Part shown: piece after piece, positions 1 through 9,896 of the stretch
Layout: each line of letters starts with the position of its first letter
How positions within the stretch are numbered: the stretch's first letter is position 1
DNA from: Pseudomonas sp. UFMG81
GTDB lineage: Bacteria > Pseudomonadota > Gammaproteobacteria > Pseudomonadales > Pseudomonadaceae
DNA length: 64,000 bases
Direction of reading: 5' to 3'
Assembly: GCF_015354575.1 (NCBI RefSeq)
Contig: NZ_JACAFQ010000016.1
Location: 1 to 64,000, forward strand
The notes under the pieces: generated by a model
What the model saw: only the letters and a program-made list of their open reading frames with translations
What the model was told of the DNA's origin: nothing
Database searches by the model: none
Position numbers and translations under genes: made by a program

Positions 1-49
1 GTTTGGGGGAGGGGCTATGGGGCTTGTACCTATTGGTTTGCACGAACCC

Positions 50-167
50 TGTAGGAGCGGCCTTGTGCCGCGAAAGGGCCGCAGCGCGGCCCCAGCAATC
101 TACGCGTCGCCGCTGAAATCCTGGGGCTGCTGCGCAGCCCTTTCGCGGCACAAGGCCGCTCCTACAG
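50..167. repeat. REP pair, inverted (type A)
   Basis: Two head-to-head copies of the element beginning TGTAGGAGCGGCC with stem GGCCTTGTGCCGCG face each other, separated by a GC-rich spacer. It occupies most of the 224-base gap to the left of rsgA. No gene is visible in bases 1-224. Confidence 0.85.
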
Positions 168-224
168 AGCATGCGCAAACCCATAGGGTTGCCGCCGATA
201 GGCCGCCCGGCGGCCCTGGCAAAA

Positions 225-1256
225 TCAGTAGCTGTCCTGCGGCAAGCTGGCGATGATCGAGCGGTAGCTGTTCATGCGCTGTTGCGTGACGCTGCCGTCG
301 TCCAGCGCCTTGAGCAGTGCACAGCCGGGTTCGCGGTCGTGCTTGCAGTCGCGGAAGCGGCAGTTGCCGATCAGCTCGCGGAACTCGATGAAGCCATCCT
401 CGACATCATCGCGGCTGACATGGCCCAGGCCGAATTCACGGATACCCGGGGAGTCGATCAGGTCGCCGCCGTTGGGGAAGTGATAAAGGCGGGCGGTGGT
501 GGTGGTGTGCGTGCCCTGGCCGGACCACTCGGACAGATCACCCACGCGGGTGCCGGCGTCCGGCAGCAGGCTGTTGACCAGCGATGACTTGCCCACCCCC
601 GACTGGCCGACGAACACGCTGATATGGCCATCCAGCGCCTGTTGCAGGCGTTGCATGCCATCGCCCTGATGCGCGGACACCTCCAGCAGTGGATAGCCCA
701 GGCCGCGGTACACCTCGAGCATGGCATGCAGGGTCGGGCCGTTCTCGTCGTTGATCAGGTCGGCTTTGTTCAGCAGCAGCAGCGGGCGGATGCCGGCGTG
801 CTCGGCGGCCACCAGGTAGCGGTCGATCAGGTTGGGGTGCGGTTCGGGGGCCGGGGCGAAGACGATGACGATCAAGTCGACGTTGGCCGCTACTGGCTTG
901 AGCTGGCCGTGATTGTTCGGCCGGCACAGCTCGGTGCTGCGCGGCATCTGCGCGACGATCACACCGATACCCTGGTTGCCAGCGCGCCATACCACCCGGT
1001 CACCGGTGACCAGGGCCGGCAGGTTGGCCCGCAGGTGGCAGCGGAATACCTGGCCCGCCGCTTCGCCGTCCTGGGCCTCGACCTCGACCTGCACGCCGAA
1101 GTGGGCGATCACCAGGCCCAGCTGTTCCGGCCCCAGGTCGCCACCCTCCAGCTCCTGCAGCACGTGCTGCTCGCGTTTGGCGGCGCGGGCGGCGCGTTCA
1201 CCCTGGATCTTTTCGATGCGCCAGTTCTGGCGGCGGTTGAGCTGGCGTTTGGCCAT
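225..1256 (-). CDS. rsgA: Ribosome small-subunit-dependent GTPase RsgA
   Basis: This is a circularly permuted GTPase that helps late maturation of the 30S subunit and hydrolyses GTP when bound to it. The 343-residue protein has a basic N-terminus and an OB-fold region. The GTPase motifs appear in permuted order: NKAD (G4, about residue 164), [10 protein letters not shown] (G1, about 215) and DSPG (G3, about 268). A C-terminal zinc knuckle follows, with Cys and His in [15 protein letters not shown]. Length and motif order are normal for the family. It is divergent from orn, a common Pseudomonas arrangement. Identification is secure. The start at [10 protein letters not shown] gives the usual basic N-terminus. 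Confidence 0.96.
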   Translation of the reverse strand: MAKRQLNRRQNWRIEKIQGERAARAAKREQHVLQELEGGDLGPEQLGLVIAHFGVQVEVEAQDGEAAGQVFRCHLRANLPALVTGDRVVWRAGNQGIGVIVAQMPRSTELCRPNNHGQLKPVAANVDLIVIVFAPAPEPHPNLIDRYLVAAEHAGIRPLLLLNKADLINDENGPTLHAMLEVYRGLGYPLLEVSAHQGDGMQRLQQALDGHISVFVGQSGVGKSSLVNSLLPDAGTRVGDLSEWSGQGTHTTTTARLYHFPNGGDLIDSPGIREFGLGHVSRDDVEDGFIEFRELIGNCRFRDCKHDREPGCALLKALDDGSVTQQRMNSYRSIIASLPQDSY

Positions 1257-1364
1257 GAAGGTTCCGTATCGGCGAGGCAGTGAGAAAACCGCGGCAGTTT
1301 AGCATGGCCCGCCCACGCACCGCCCGGCTGGGCTAATATGACGGGCTATTCGAGGAGCACACCC

Positions 1365-1907
1365 ATGCAGAACCCACAGAACCTGATCTGGATCGATCTG
1401 GAAATGACCGGCCTGGACCCGGACAGCGACGTCATCATCGAGATGGCCACCATCGTCACCGACAGCGAGCTGAACACCTTGGCCGAAGGCCCGGTGATCG
1501 CCATCCACCACAGCGACGAAGTGCTGGCGCGCATGGACGAATGGAACACTCGCACCCATGGCGGCTCGGGCCTGACCCAGCGCGTGCGCGAGAGCAAGGT
1601 GAGCATGGCCGAGGCCGAGGCGCAGACCATCGCCTTCCTCGAGCAGTGGGTGCCCAAAGGCAAGTCGCCGATCTGCGGCAACAGCATCTGCCAGGACCGC
1701 CGCTTCCTTTATCGCCATATGCGCGGCCTGGAAAACTACTTCCACTACCGCAACCTGGACGTGTCCACGCTCAAGGAGCTGGCCGCACGCTGGGCGCCGG
1801 ACGTGCGTGATAGCTTCAAGAAGGGCAGCACCCACCTGGCGCTGGACGATATCCGCGAGTCGATCGCCGAGCTGCGCCATTACCGCGAGCACTTCATCAA
1901 GGTCTGA
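1365..1907 (+). CDS. orn: Oligoribonuclease
   Basis: Orn is a DEDDh 3'-5' exonuclease that degrades 2-5 nt RNAs. In pseudomonads it also clears pGpG, the breakdown product of c-di-GMP. The first acidic pair is in [11 protein letters not shown] near the N-terminus, and the C-terminal part holds HLALDDI with the last catalytic Asp. The product is 180 residues, the family norm. I chose the ATG at 1365, preceded by GAGGA at 1352-1356, over an in-frame ATG at 1338 that would add nine unusual residues. It is monocistronic and divergent from rsgA. Confidence 0.96.
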   Translation: MQNPQNLIWIDLEMTGLDPDSDVIIEMATIVTDSELNTLAEGPVIAIHHSDEVLARMDEWNTRTHGGSGLTQRVRESKVSMAEAEAQTIAFLEQWVPKGKSPICGNSICQDRRFLYRHMRGLENYFHYRNLDVSTLKELAARWAPDVRDSFKKGSTHLALDDIRESIAELRHYREHFIKV

Positions 1908-2002
1908 CCTGGCCGGGCGCCGACAATCGTCGGCGCGCCCTCTTTTGGTGCCCCGCGCGACTGGGTAGACTGCGCGCCTTTTCCGCACGGACCTGCGCCA
2001 TC

Positions 2003-2614
2003 ATGTTGTTGATGCTCTACCTCATCGCCATCACCGCCGAAGCCATGACTGGCGCCCTGTCCGCCGGCCGGCGCGGCATGGACTGGTTCGGCGTGGTGCT
2101 GATCGCCTGTGTCACCGCGTTGGGTGGCGGCTCGGTGCGTGACGTGCTGCTCGGGCACTACCCGCTGACCTGGGTGAAACACCCGGAATACCTGGTGTTG
2201 ACCAGCTTCGCCGCACTGCTGACGATCTTCATCGCGCCGCTGATGCGCCACCTGCGTTCGCTGTTCCTGGTGCTCGACGCCCTGGGCTTGGTGGCGTTCA
2301 CCCTGATCGGCTGCATGACCGCGCTGGAGATGGGGCAGGGGTTCCTGGTCGCGTCGATCAGTGGGGTGATCACCGGGGTGTTCGGCGGGATCCTGCGGGA
2401 TATCTTCTGCAACGACATCCCGTTGGTGTTCCGGCGTGAGCTGTACGCCAGCGTGTCGTTCGCGGCGGCGTGGTTCTACCTGGGCTGCGTGCACTTCCAG
2501 CTACCGGCGGAGCAGGCGATGCTGCTGACCTTGTTCGGTGGTTTCCTGGTGCGCCTGCTGGCGATCCGCTTCCATTGGGAGATGCCCAAGTTCCACTACA
2601 ACGACCAGCAGTGA
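2003..2614 (+). CDS. TRIC/UPF0126-family membrane protein
   Basis: The product is a 203-residue inner-membrane protein with about seven hydrophobic helices. It carries the two glycine-rich repeats of the UPF0126 (YadS/YicG) family: LGGGSVRDVLLG in the first half and FGGILRDIFCND in the second. Bacterial members are homologous to trimeric intracellular cation channels, so a monovalent-cation channel is the family-based expectation. Nothing local shows a physiological role. It stands alone between orn and a REP pair. A second in-frame ATG nine bases downstream is a possible alternative start. Confidence 0.85.
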   Translation: MLLMLYLIAITAEAMTGALSAGRRGMDWFGVVLIACVTALGGGSVRDVLLGHYPLTWVKHPEYLVLTSFAALLTIFIAPLMRHLRSLFLVLDALGLVAFTLIGCMTALEMGQGFLVASISGVITGVFGGILRDIFCNDIPLVFRRELYASVSFAAAWFYLGCVHFQLPAEQAMLLTLFGGFLVRLLAIRFHWEMPKFHYNDQQ

Positions 2615-2629
2615 GTTGTTCGCAATCCT

Positions 2630-2746
2630 TGTAGGAGCGGCCTCGTGTCGCGAAAGGGCTGCACCGCAGCCCCAGCATATTTGGCATCATGCCAAGAGAC
2701 CTTGGGGCCGCGATGCGGCCCTTTCGCGACACGAGGCCGCTCCTAC
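2630..2746. repeat. REP pair, inverted (type A, GTGTCGCG variant)
   Basis: Two facing copies of the TGTAGGAGCGGCC element lie between the convergent ends of the UPF0126 gene and queG. The inner flanks CTGCACCGCAG and GGGGCCGCGATGCGGCCC form small extra stems. Confidence 0.85.
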
Positions 2747-2756
2747 CGGGACCGCG

Positions 2757-3839
2757 TCAGGCTCTGGAGGCGTGCTGCGCCAGCGCCCACTCCACATGTT
2801 CGCGCACCAGCTCCGATGGATCGTTGCGCCGCGCCTTGAGCGCTTCGAGCACCGGGATGGTGGTCGGCGCATTGCCCAGCCCCACCGCCAGGTTGCGCGA
2901 GAACCGCTCGTAGCCCGCGCGCCGCAACGGCGAGCCCTCGGTGCAGCCGAGGAAGCGCTTTTCATCCCACAGGAACAGCTCGGCCAGCTCGACGTTGTCC
3001 AGGCCGCGGCGCGGCATGAAGTCATCCTCGGTGGTGGTCTTGGCGAAGCGATTCCAGGGGCAGACCAACTGGCAGTCGTCGCAGCCGAACACCCGGTTGC
3101 CGATCAACGGGCGTAGTTCCACCGGGATGGAGTGGCGCAGCTCGATGGTGAGGTAGGAGATACAGCGCCGGGCGTCGAGTTGATAGGGGCCGACGAAGGC
3201 TTGCGTGGGGCAGATGTCCAGGCACGCCTGGCAACGGCCGCAGTGGTCGCTGCCCTGCACGCCGTCGATCGGCAGCGGCAGGTCGACGAACAGTTCAGCG
3301 AGGAAGAAGTAGCTGCCAGCCTTGCGGTTGAGCAGCAGGGTGTTCTTGCCGATCCAGCCCAGGCCTGCCTCTTGCGCCAAGGCCTTTTCCAGCACCGGGG
3401 CGCTGTCGACGAAGGCGCGGTAGCCGAACGGCCCGATGGCTTGCTGGATACGGTCGGCGAAGTGCTGCACACGCTTGCGCACCAGCTTGTGGTAGTCGCG
3501 GCCCAGGGCGTAGCGGGCGATATAGGCTTTTTCCGGCTGGGCCAGGCGCTGGGCCATTTGTGTGTCGCCGGGCAGGTAGTCCATGCGCAGCGAGATCACC
3601 CGCAGGGTGCCGGGGATCAGCTCGGCAGGGCGCGAACGCTTGGTGCCGTGCTCGCCCATGTATTCCATTTCGCCCTGGTGGCCGGCCGCCAGCCAGCGCT
3701 GCAGGTGCTGTTCGTGCTCGCCAAGGTCGACCCCGGCGATGCCGACGTGGGCAAAACCGAGTTCCTGGCCCCAATCCTTGATCGATTGGGCCAGTGTATT
3801 GATGTCTGGAAGATTGGCAGGCATGGATGGGCAAGGCAT
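2757..3839 (-). CDS. queG: Epoxyqueuosine reductase QueG
   Basis: QueG carries out the last step of queuosine synthesis in tRNA, reducing epoxyqueuosine with a cobalamin cofactor and two 4Fe-4S clusters. The ferredoxin-like motifs are visible as CGRCQACLDICP (about residue 197) and CDDCQLVCPW (about 250). A C-terminal HEAT-like tail (TTIPVLEALKARR...LVREHVEWAL) matches the tRNA-binding end of the family. I chose the start at 3839 (MPCPSMPAN), giving 360 residues; 3824 (MPANLPDIN) is equally possible. A start at 3923 would run past the divergent nnrD start. The gene is divergent from nnrD, as in many gammaproteobacteria. Confidence 0.93.
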   Translation of the reverse strand: MPCPSMPANLPDINTLAQSIKDWGQELGFAHVGIAGVDLGEHEQHLQRWLAAGHQGEMEYMGEHGTKRSRPAELIPGTLRVISLRMDYLPGDTQMAQRLAQPEKAYIARYALGRDYHKLVRKRVQHFADRIQQAIGPFGYRAFVDSAPVLEKALAQEAGLGWIGKNTLLLNRKAGSYFFLAELFVDLPLPIDGVQGSDHCGRCQACLDICPTQAFVGPYQLDARRCISYLTIELRHSIPVELRPLIGNRVFGCDDCQLVCPWNRFAKTTTEDDFMPRRGLDNVELAELFLWDEKRFLGCTEGSPLRRAGYERFSRNLAVGLGNAPTTIPVLEALKARRNDPSELVREHVEWALAQHASRA

Positions 3840-3855
3840 TACAGGTGTAGGTGCG

Positions 3856-3861
3856 TATAAT
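3856..3861 (+). promoter_or_regulatory. Candidate -10 box (TATAAT) for the nnrD operon
   Basis: A perfect TATAAT lies 28 bases before the nnrD ATG in the short queG/nnrD gap. No convincing -35 hexamer is present 16-18 bases upstream, so this is only a candidate. Confidence 0.3.
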
Positions 3862-3889
3862 TCTGCCAGACATCGGAGCCTTTGACCCC

Positions 3890-4750
3890 ATGCCTCAGAC
3901 CAAACACCCCGGTAATGCCCCACAACTGCTCAATCGCCTGACCGTGCCCGGCCTGCCCGCCCGCGCCGCCAATGCCCACAAGGGTGACTTTGGCCATGTG
4001 CTGGTGGTCGGCGGTGACCTGGGCACCGGCGGCGCCGTGCTGCTCAGTGCCCAGGCAGCGTTGCGCTGTGGTGCCGGCCTGGTGAGCGTGGCCACCCGCC
4101 CCGAGCATGTCGGCGCCGGGCTGGCGCGGCTGCCCGAAACCATGTGGCTGGGCGTGAGCTCGGCCAATCAGCTGATGACGCCGCTGGCGCGGGCCTCGGT
4201 GCTGGTGGTGGGGCCTGGGTTGGGGCAGGCGGCCTGGGGCCGCAGCCTGCTGTCGGCGGTGGCCAATGCGCATGTGCCACAAGTGTGGGACGCCGATGCG
4301 CTGAACCTGCTGGCGCGCACGCCGCTGGCCCTGCCCAGCGCTAGCATCCTGACGCCGCATCCGGGGGAAGCGGCGCGGTTGCTGGGCATTTCCACCGAAG
4401 CGGTGCAGGCCGACCGGCCGGGTGCGGCGCGCAAGCTGGCGCGCAAGTACGCCAGTATTTGTGTGCTCAAGGGCGCCGGTACGCTGGTCGCCGATCCCGC
4501 TGGGCGGCTGGCGCTCTGCGACCGTGGCCACCCGGCCATGGCCGGTGCCGGCCTGGGGGATGTGCTCACCGGCGTGCTGGCGGCGTTGCTGGCCCAAGGG
4601 CTGGACGCCTGGCAGGCGGCCAGTCTTGGGGTATGGCTGCACGCCTGTGCCGGCGAGCGCTTGGGGGTTGAAGGTAGAGGTCTGGCGGCCAGCGATCTGG
4701 TCGCAGTCATTAGAGCGTTGTTGGAGGAGCATTCTGCGTGTCAGGCATAA
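3890..4750 (+). CDS. nnrD: ADP-dependent NAD(P)H-hydrate dehydratase
   Basis: NnrD repairs hydrated NAD(P)H, using ADP hydrolysis. The 286-residue protein corresponds to the C-terminal ribokinase-like domain of E. coli YjeF/Nnr. It shows HVLVVGGDLGTGGA near the start, TPHPGEAARLLG in the middle and the nucleotide-site motif AGLGDVLTGVLAALL near the end. The N-terminal epimerase domain of the bifunctional enzyme is absent. The start at 3890 has GGAG at 3875-3878; an upstream GTG at 3851 lacks a ribosome site and overlaps the promoter region. The gene overlaps tsaE by 13 bases, suggesting translational coupling. Confidence 0.92.
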   Translation: MPQTKHPGNAPQLLNRLTVPGLPARAANAHKGDFGHVLVVGGDLGTGGAVLLSAQAALRCGAGLVSVATRPEHVGAGLARLPETMWLGVSSANQLMTPLARASVLVVGPGLGQAAWGRSLLSAVANAHVPQVWDADALNLLARTPLALPSASILTPHPGEAARLLGISTEAVQADRPGAARKLARKYASICVLKGAGTLVADPAGRLALCDRGHPAMAGAGLGDVLTGVLAALLAQGLDAWQAASLGVWLHACAGERLGVEGRGLAASDLVAVIRALLEEHSACQA

Positions 4751-5211
4751 CCCTTTTCTTGGCCGATGAAGCGGCCACCGTCGATTTCGGTGCGAAGCTG
4801 GCCGAGGCGACCGGCGGTCGTGGCGTCATTTTTCTCGAGGGCGACCTGGGTGCCGGCAAGACCACCCTGTCTCGCGGCCTGATCCGTGGCCTTGGCCACG
4901 CCGGCCCGGTCAAGAGCCCCACCTTCACCGTGGTCGAACCCTACGAAATCGGCGACATTCGTGCGTTCCACTTCGACCTGTACCGCCTGGCCGATCCGGA
5001 AGAGCTTGAATTCATGGGGATTCGCGATTATTTCGAGGGCGACCCGCTGTGCCTGTTCGAGTGGCCCGATAAAGGTGCGGGCGTTTTGCCAAAGCCCGAC
5101 CTGACCATTACCATAAGCCCCCAAGCGGGCGGACGCTCGCTGAACCTGACGCCGCAGGGGGCTCGCGGCGAGGCCTGGTGCACTGCGCTGGCCGAACACT
5201 ATAAACAGTAA
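4738..5211 (+). CDS. tsaE: tRNA threonylcarbamoyladenosine biosynthesis ATPase TsaE
   Basis: TsaE is the P-loop ATPase that works with TsaB and TsaD to place t6A at position 37 of ANN-decoding tRNAs. Residues 34-42 hold the Walker A motif GDLGAGKTT, followed by SPTFTVVEPY and the HFDLYRL motif typical of the family. The product is 157 residues. The start codon is GTG at 4738, preceded by a strong GGAGGA at 4723-4728 inside nnrD. It is followed 11 bases later by amiB, the conserved order in this operon. Confidence 0.95.
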   Translation: MSGITLFLADEAATVDFGAKLAEATGGRGVIFLEGDLGAGKTTLSRGLIRGLGHAGPVKSPTFTVVEPYEIGDIRAFHFDLYRLADPEELEFMGIRDYFEGDPLCLFEWPDKGAGVLPKPDLTITISPQAGGRSLNLTPQGARGEAWCTALAEHYKQ

Positions 5212-5222
5212 GTGGGGTAGGT

Positions 5223-6653
5223 ATGCGCATACGCGCACTGGTCGCTGTCGTTGGGCTGCTGCTGACGGCGGTGACCGTTGACGCTCTGGCCGTCACTCAA
5301 GTCAAGAGCGTGCGCCTGTGGCGCGCGCCAGACAACACGCGGCTGGTCTTCGACCTGTCCGGGCCTGTGCAGCACAGCGTCTTCACCCTGACCGCACCCG
5401 ATCGGCTGGTCATCGACATCAATGGCGCCACGCTGGGCGGGCCGTTGAACGTTGCCACCTCGAACACCCCGATCACCAGCCTGCGTTCGGCCCAGCGTAC
5501 GCCTACCGACCTGCGCGTGGTGGTCGACCTGAAGAAAAGCGTCACGCCCAAGAGCTTCACCCTTGCGCCGAACGCCCAGTACGGCAACCGCCTGGTGGTC
5601 GACCTGTACGACCAGGAAGCCGACGCGATCGCTGCCAGCAACCCGACTCCCGCACCCGTGGTACAGCCGCCGGCAACCACGCCCGCAGTGCCGGTCACCC
5701 CGGCGCAGCCGGCGATCAAGCTGCCGCCGGCCCCGGCCGGCAAGCGCGATATCGTCGTCGCCATCGACGCCGGCCACGGCGGTGAAGACCCAGGCGCATC
5801 GGGCTCGCGTGGCCAGCACGAAAAAGACATCGTGCTGGATATCGCCAAGGAGCTGCAGCGCCAGATCAACAGCGAGAAGGGCTACCGCGCCGAACTGACG
5901 CGCACGGGCGACTACTTCATCCCGCTGCGCAAGCGTACCGAGATTGCCCGCAAGAAGGGCGCTGACCTGTTCGTCTCGATCCACGCCGACGCCGCGCCGT
6001 CCAAGGCCGCCTTCGGAGCCTCGGTGTTCGCCCTGTCCGACCGTGGTGCAACGTCCGAGACCGCGCGCTGGCTGGCCGACACCGAGAACCGGTCCGACCT
6101 GATCGGCGGTGCCGGCAACGTCAGCCTCGACGACAAGGACCGCATGCTCGCTGGCGTGCTGCTTGACTTGTCGATGACCGCCACCCTCAGTTCCAGCCTC
6201 AACGTCGGGCAGAAGGTGCTGGGCAACATGGGCCGGGTCACCCCGCTGCACAAGCAGCGCGTGGAGCAGGCCGGGTTCATGGTGCTGAAGTCCCCGGACA
6301 TCCCGTCGATCCTGGTGGAAACCGGGTTCATCTCCAACGCCAACGAGGCCGCCAAGCTGGCTACCCGCAGCCATCAACAGGCGCTGGCGCGTTCGATCCA
6401 TACCGGTGTGCGCCAGTTCTTCCAGCAGAACCCGCCGCCCGGCACCTACATCGCCTGGCTGCGTGACAGCGGCAAGATCGCCCAGGGCCCCCGCGAGCAC
6501 ACCGTGCGCCCGGGTGAAACCCTGGCGATGATCGCCGTGCGCTACCAGGTCAGCGTCGCCAACCTGCGCAGCAGCAACAGCCTGAAAACGGACGAACTGA
6601 AAGTCGGCCAGCACCTCGACATCCCCGCCACCACCCTGGCGTCGCAGCAATGA
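5223..6653 (+). CDS. amiB: N-acetylmuramoyl-L-alanine amidase AmiB
   Basis: This periplasmic zinc amidase cuts the bond between MurNAc and the stem peptide to separate daughter cells. Order of parts: signal peptide (residues 1-23), AMIN domain (about 28-130), a proline-rich linker, an amidase_3 domain with zinc-binding [12 protein letters not shown] at about 180 and [11 protein letters not shown] at about 360, then a C-terminal LysM domain from about 425 ([13 protein letters not shown]). At 476 residues it has normal AmiB architecture. It overlaps mutL by four bases (ATGA). Confidence 0.95.
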   Translation: MRIRALVAVVGLLLTAVTVDALAVTQVKSVRLWRAPDNTRLVFDLSGPVQHSVFTLTAPDRLVIDINGATLGGPLNVATSNTPITSLRSAQRTPTDLRVVVDLKKSVTPKSFTLAPNAQYGNRLVVDLYDQEADAIAASNPTPAPVVQPPATTPAVPVTPAQPAIKLPPAPAGKRDIVVAIDAGHGGEDPGASGSRGQHEKDIVLDIAKELQRQINSEKGYRAELTRTGDYFIPLRKRTEIARKKGADLFVSIHADAAPSKAAFGASVFALSDRGATSETARWLADTENRSDLIGGAGNVSLDDKDRMLAGVLLDLSMTATLSSSLNVGQKVLGNMGRVTPLHKQRVEQAGFMVLKSPDIPSILVETGFISNANEAAKLATRSHQQALARSIHTGVRQFFQQNPPPGTYIAWLRDSGKIAQGPREHTVRPGETLAMIAVRYQVSVANLRSSNSLKTDELKVGQHLDIPATTLASQQ

Positions 6654-8551
6654 GCGGTGGCTCACGCATTCAGCTGCTCAGCCCGCGGCTGGCCAACCAG
6701 ATCGCCGCTGGCGAGGTGGTCGAGCGCCCGGCCTCGGTGGCCAAGGAACTGCTGGAGAACAGCCTGGACTCCGGCGCCCGGCGCATCGAAGTCGAGGTCG
6801 AGCAGGGCGGCGTGAAGCTGCTGCGGGTGCGTGACAATGGCAGCGGCATCGCCCCGGACGACCTGCCGCTGGCGCTGGCCCGTCACGCCACCAGCAAGAT
6901 CCGCGAGCTGGAAGACCTCGAAGGGGTGCTCAGCCTGGGCTTTCGCGGTGAGGCCCTGGCGTCGATCAGCTCGGTGGCGCGCCTGACCCTGACTTCGCGC
7001 ACCGCCAGCGCCAGTGAAGCCTGGCAGGTGGAGACCGAAGGCCGCGACATGCTCCCTCGGGTACAGCCCGCCGCGCATCCGGTCGGCACCTCGGTCGAAG
7101 TGCGCGACCTGTTCTTCAACACGCCAGCCCGGCGCAAGTTCCTCAAGGCCGAAAAAACCGAATTCGACCATTTGCAGGAAGTGATCCGCCGCCTGGCGCT
7201 GGCGCGTTTCGACGTGGGCTTCCACCTGCGCCACAACGGCAAGACCATCTTCAGCCTGCACGAGGCGGCCGACGAGATGGCCCGGGCGCGTCGCGTCGGT
7301 ACCATCTGCGGCCCGGGCTTCCTCGAGCAGGCGCTGCCCATCGACGTCGAGCGCAACGGCTTGCGCCTGTGGGGCTGGGTCGGCTTGCCGACCTTCTCGC
7401 GCAGCCAGGCAGACTTGCAGTACTTCTTCGTCAACGGCCGCGCCGTGCGCGACAAGCTGGTCGCCCACGCGGTGCGCCAGGCCTATCGCGACGTACTGTT
7501 CAACGGCCGGCACCCGACCTTCGTGCTGTTCCTCGAGCTCGACCCCACCGGCGTCGACGTCAACGTACACCCGACCAAGCACGAAGTGCGCTTCCGCGAA
7601 GGGCGCATGGTCCACGATTTCCTCTATGGCACCCTGCACCGCGCCCTGGCAGACGTGCGCCCGGAAGACCAGTTGGCGGCACCTGCCGCCACGGCCGAGC
7701 TGGTGCGCCCCAGTGGTTTGCAGGTGGGTGAGTTCGGCCCGCAGGGCGAAATGCGCCTGGCCTCGCCGGTGCTGGAGCAGCCTCAAGGGGAGCAGCGGTC
7801 GTCGTTTTCTTCGGGCGGCTCGGGGGCGGGCTATCAGTACCAGTACACCCCGCGCCCCTCGCAACCGGTGAGCACCGGCGAGGCCCAGGCGGTGTACCGT
7901 GAGTTCTACGCCCCCCTGGACAACGCCAGCGCCACGCCGAGCGCGCTGCCGGAAAGCCAGGGCGACATCCCGCCGCTGGGTTATGCCCTGGCCCAGCTCA
8001 AGGGTATCTATATCCTCGCCGAGAACGCCGTTGGCCTGGTGCTGGTGGACATGCACGCCGCCCACGAGCGGATCATGTACGAGCGCTTGAAAGTGGCCAT
8101 GGCCAGCGAAGGCCTCAGCGGCCAGCCGCTGCTGGTCCCGGAAACCCTGGCGCTGAGCCAGCGCGAGGCCGATTGCGCCGAGGAGCACGCCCAGTGGTTC
8201 CAGCGCCTGGGGTTCGAGCTGCAACGCCTTGGCCCGGAAACCCTGGCGATCCGCCAGATCCCGGCACTGCTCAAGCAGGCCGAGGCCAATCGCCTGGTGC
8301 AGGACGTGCTCGCCGACCTGATGGAGTACGGCACCAGCGACCGTATCCAGGCGCACCTGAACGAGCTGTTGGGGACCATGGCCTGCCACGGCGCGGTGCG
8401 CGCCAACCGGCGCCTGGCCATTCCGGAGATGAACGCGCTGCTGCGCGACATGGAAAACACCGAGCGCAGCGGCCAGTGCAACCACGGCCGGCCGACCTGG
8501 ACCCAGATGGGCCTGGACGACCTCGACAAGCTGTTCCTGCGGGGGCGATGA
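6650..8551 (+). CDS. mutL: DNA mismatch repair protein MutL
   Basis: MutL links MutS mismatch recognition to strand removal. The N-terminal GHKL ATPase is clear: [20 protein letters not shown] (motif I), DNGSGI (II), [10 protein letters not shown] (III). The 633-residue protein keeps a C-terminal endonuclease-type site, [12 protein letters not shown] at about 465, fitting DxHA(x)2E(x)4E. It also has ACHGAVRA and QCNHGRPT near the end. Pseudomonads lack Dam/MutH methyl-directed repair, so nicking by MutL itself is expected from family knowledge. The linker (about 350-430) is Ser/Gly/Pro-rich and variable. Confidence 0.96.
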   Translation: MSGGSRIQLLSPRLANQIAAGEVVERPASVAKELLENSLDSGARRIEVEVEQGGVKLLRVRDNGSGIAPDDLPLALARHATSKIRELEDLEGVLSLGFRGEALASISSVARLTLTSRTASASEAWQVETEGRDMLPRVQPAAHPVGTSVEVRDLFFNTPARRKFLKAEKTEFDHLQEVIRRLALARFDVGFHLRHNGKTIFSLHEAADEMARARRVGTICGPGFLEQALPIDVERNGLRLWGWVGLPTFSRSQADLQYFFVNGRAVRDKLVAHAVRQAYRDVLFNGRHPTFVLFLELDPTGVDVNVHPTKHEVRFREGRMVHDFLYGTLHRALADVRPEDQLAAPAATAELVRPSGLQVGEFGPQGEMRLASPVLEQPQGEQRSSFSSGGSGAGYQYQYTPRPSQPVSTGEAQAVYREFYAPLDNASATPSALPESQGDIPPLGYALAQLKGIYILAENAVGLVLVDMHAAHERIMYERLKVAMASEGLSGQPLLVPETLALSQREADCAEEHAQWFQRLGFELQRLGPETLAIRQIPALLKQAEANRLVQDVLADLMEYGTSDRIQAHLNELLGTMACHGAVRANRRLAIPEMNALLRDMENTERSGQCNHGRPTWTQMGLDDLDKLFLRGR

Positions 8552-8552
8552 G

Positions 8553-9524
8553 ATGACAGGCAAACCCCCGGCGATATTCCTCATGGGCCCGACCGCGGCC
8601 GGCAAGACCGACCTGGCCATCGAGTTGACCCAGGTGCTGCCGTGCGAGCTGATCAGTGTCGACTCGGCCCTGGTCTATCGCGGCATGGACATCGGTACCG
8701 CCAAACCGTCGAAAGACGTGTTGGCCGCCCATCCGCACCGGCTGATCGATATCCTCGACCCAGCCGAGAGCTATTCGGCCAAGCAGTTCTGCACCGATGC
8801 GCTGCAAGCCATGGCCGAGATCACCGCGCGGGGCAAGATCCCGCTGCTGGTCGGTGGCACCATGCTGTATTACAAGGCGCTGATCGACGGGTTGGCCGAC
8901 ATGCCCCCGGCCGATGCCACGGTGCGCGCCGAACTGGAGGCGCAAGCCAACGCACTGGGCCTGGCCGAGCTGCACCGGCAACTGGCCGAGGTGGACCCGG
9001 AGTCGGCGGCGCGCATCCATCCGAATGACCCGCAACGCCTGATTCGTGCGCTTGAAGTGTACAGAGTGAGCGGGCAGAGCATGACCGCCCACCGCCAGCG
9101 TCAATTGGCGCAAAGTAGCGACGCAGACGCAGGCGCGCCGGGGCATTTGCCCTATACTGTCGCCAGCCTGGCCATAGCCCCTACAGATCGTCACATTTTG
9201 CATGAGCGAATTGCGCTACGATTTTCGCAGATGCTGGAACAGGGCTTCGTCGACGAGGTCCGATCGCTGCGAGCCAGAAGTGACTTGCACGCCGGGCTGC
9301 CGTCTATACGGGCAGTGGGGTATCGACAGGTCTGGGATTACCTGGACGGTCAGCTGACTGAGAATGAGATGCAAGAACGCGGTATCATTGCCACGCGCCA
9401 ACTGGCCAAGCGCCAATTCACCTGGTTGCGTGGTTGGTCTGACGTGCACTGGCTGGATAGCCTGGCCTGCGACAATCTGTCCCGCACCTTGAAATACCTT
9501 GGGGCCGTCTCCATATTGAGCTGA
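8553..9524 (+). CDS. miaA: tRNA dimethylallyltransferase MiaA
   Basis: MiaA transfers a dimethylallyl group to A37 of tRNAs that read UNN codons, the first step to ms2i6A. The P-loop [12 protein letters not shown] is at the N-terminus, followed by [17 protein letters not shown] and [12 protein letters not shown], both diagnostic. The C-terminal part has [11 protein letters not shown] and [14 protein letters not shown]. The product is 323 residues, within the family range. It starts one base after the mutL stop. The miaA-hfq-hflX order is conserved in gammaproteobacteria. Confidence 0.96.
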   Translation: MTGKPPAIFLMGPTAAGKTDLAIELTQVLPCELISVDSALVYRGMDIGTAKPSKDVLAAHPHRLIDILDPAESYSAKQFCTDALQAMAEITARGKIPLLVGGTMLYYKALIDGLADMPPADATVRAELEAQANALGLAELHRQLAEVDPESAARIHPNDPQRLIRALEVYRVSGQSMTAHRQRQLAQSSDADAGAPGHLPYTVASLAIAPTDRHILHERIALRFSQMLEQGFVDEVRSLRARSDLHAGLPSIRAVGYRQVWDYLDGQLTENEMQERGIIATRQLAKRQFTWLRGWSDVHWLDSLACDNLSRTLKYLGAVSILS

Positions 9525-9617
9525 GTCCCTGCTTATTGCCGTCTATTCTTGCGAAGGGCGGCAGCAATTACTGATTTTTCTAGTTTTTTACTATTGATCC
9601 TTACAGGAGTGCGGCAT

Positions 9618-9878
9618 ATGTCAAAAGGGCATTCGCTACAAGACCCTTACTTGAACACCTTGAGAAAAGAAAAGGTCCCGGTTTCGATCTACCTGGTCAA
9701 CGGGATCAAGTTGCAGGGCCAGATTGAATCGTTCGACCAGTTCGTCGTGCTGCTGAAGAACACCGTCAGCCAGATGGTCTACAAGCACGCGATCTCGACT
9801 GTCGTACCTGCCCGCCCAGTTCGTCTGCCAAGCCCCACCGACGGTGAGCACGGCGACAGCGAGCCAGGCAACGCTTGA
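9618..9878 (+). CDS. hfq: RNA chaperone Hfq
   Basis: Hfq is the hexameric Sm-like RNA chaperone that pairs small RNAs with mRNAs; in Pseudomonas it also acts with Crc in catabolite repression. The 86-residue protein starts [13 protein letters not shown] and has the Sm1 segment ([20 protein letters not shown]) and the Sm2 motif [11 protein letters not shown]. The tail is short and acidic. I chose the ATG at 9618 with AGGAG at 9605-9609; an upstream ATG at 9549 would add a non-homologous stretch. The AT-rich 93-base gap after miaA probably carries a promoter. Confidence 0.97.
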   Translation: MSKGHSLQDPYLNTLRKEKVPVSIYLVNGIKLQGQIESFDQFVVLLKNTVSQMVYKHAISTVVPARPVRLPSPTDGEHGDSEPGNA

Positions 9879-9896
9879 TAAAAGTAGGAGCCTGCA

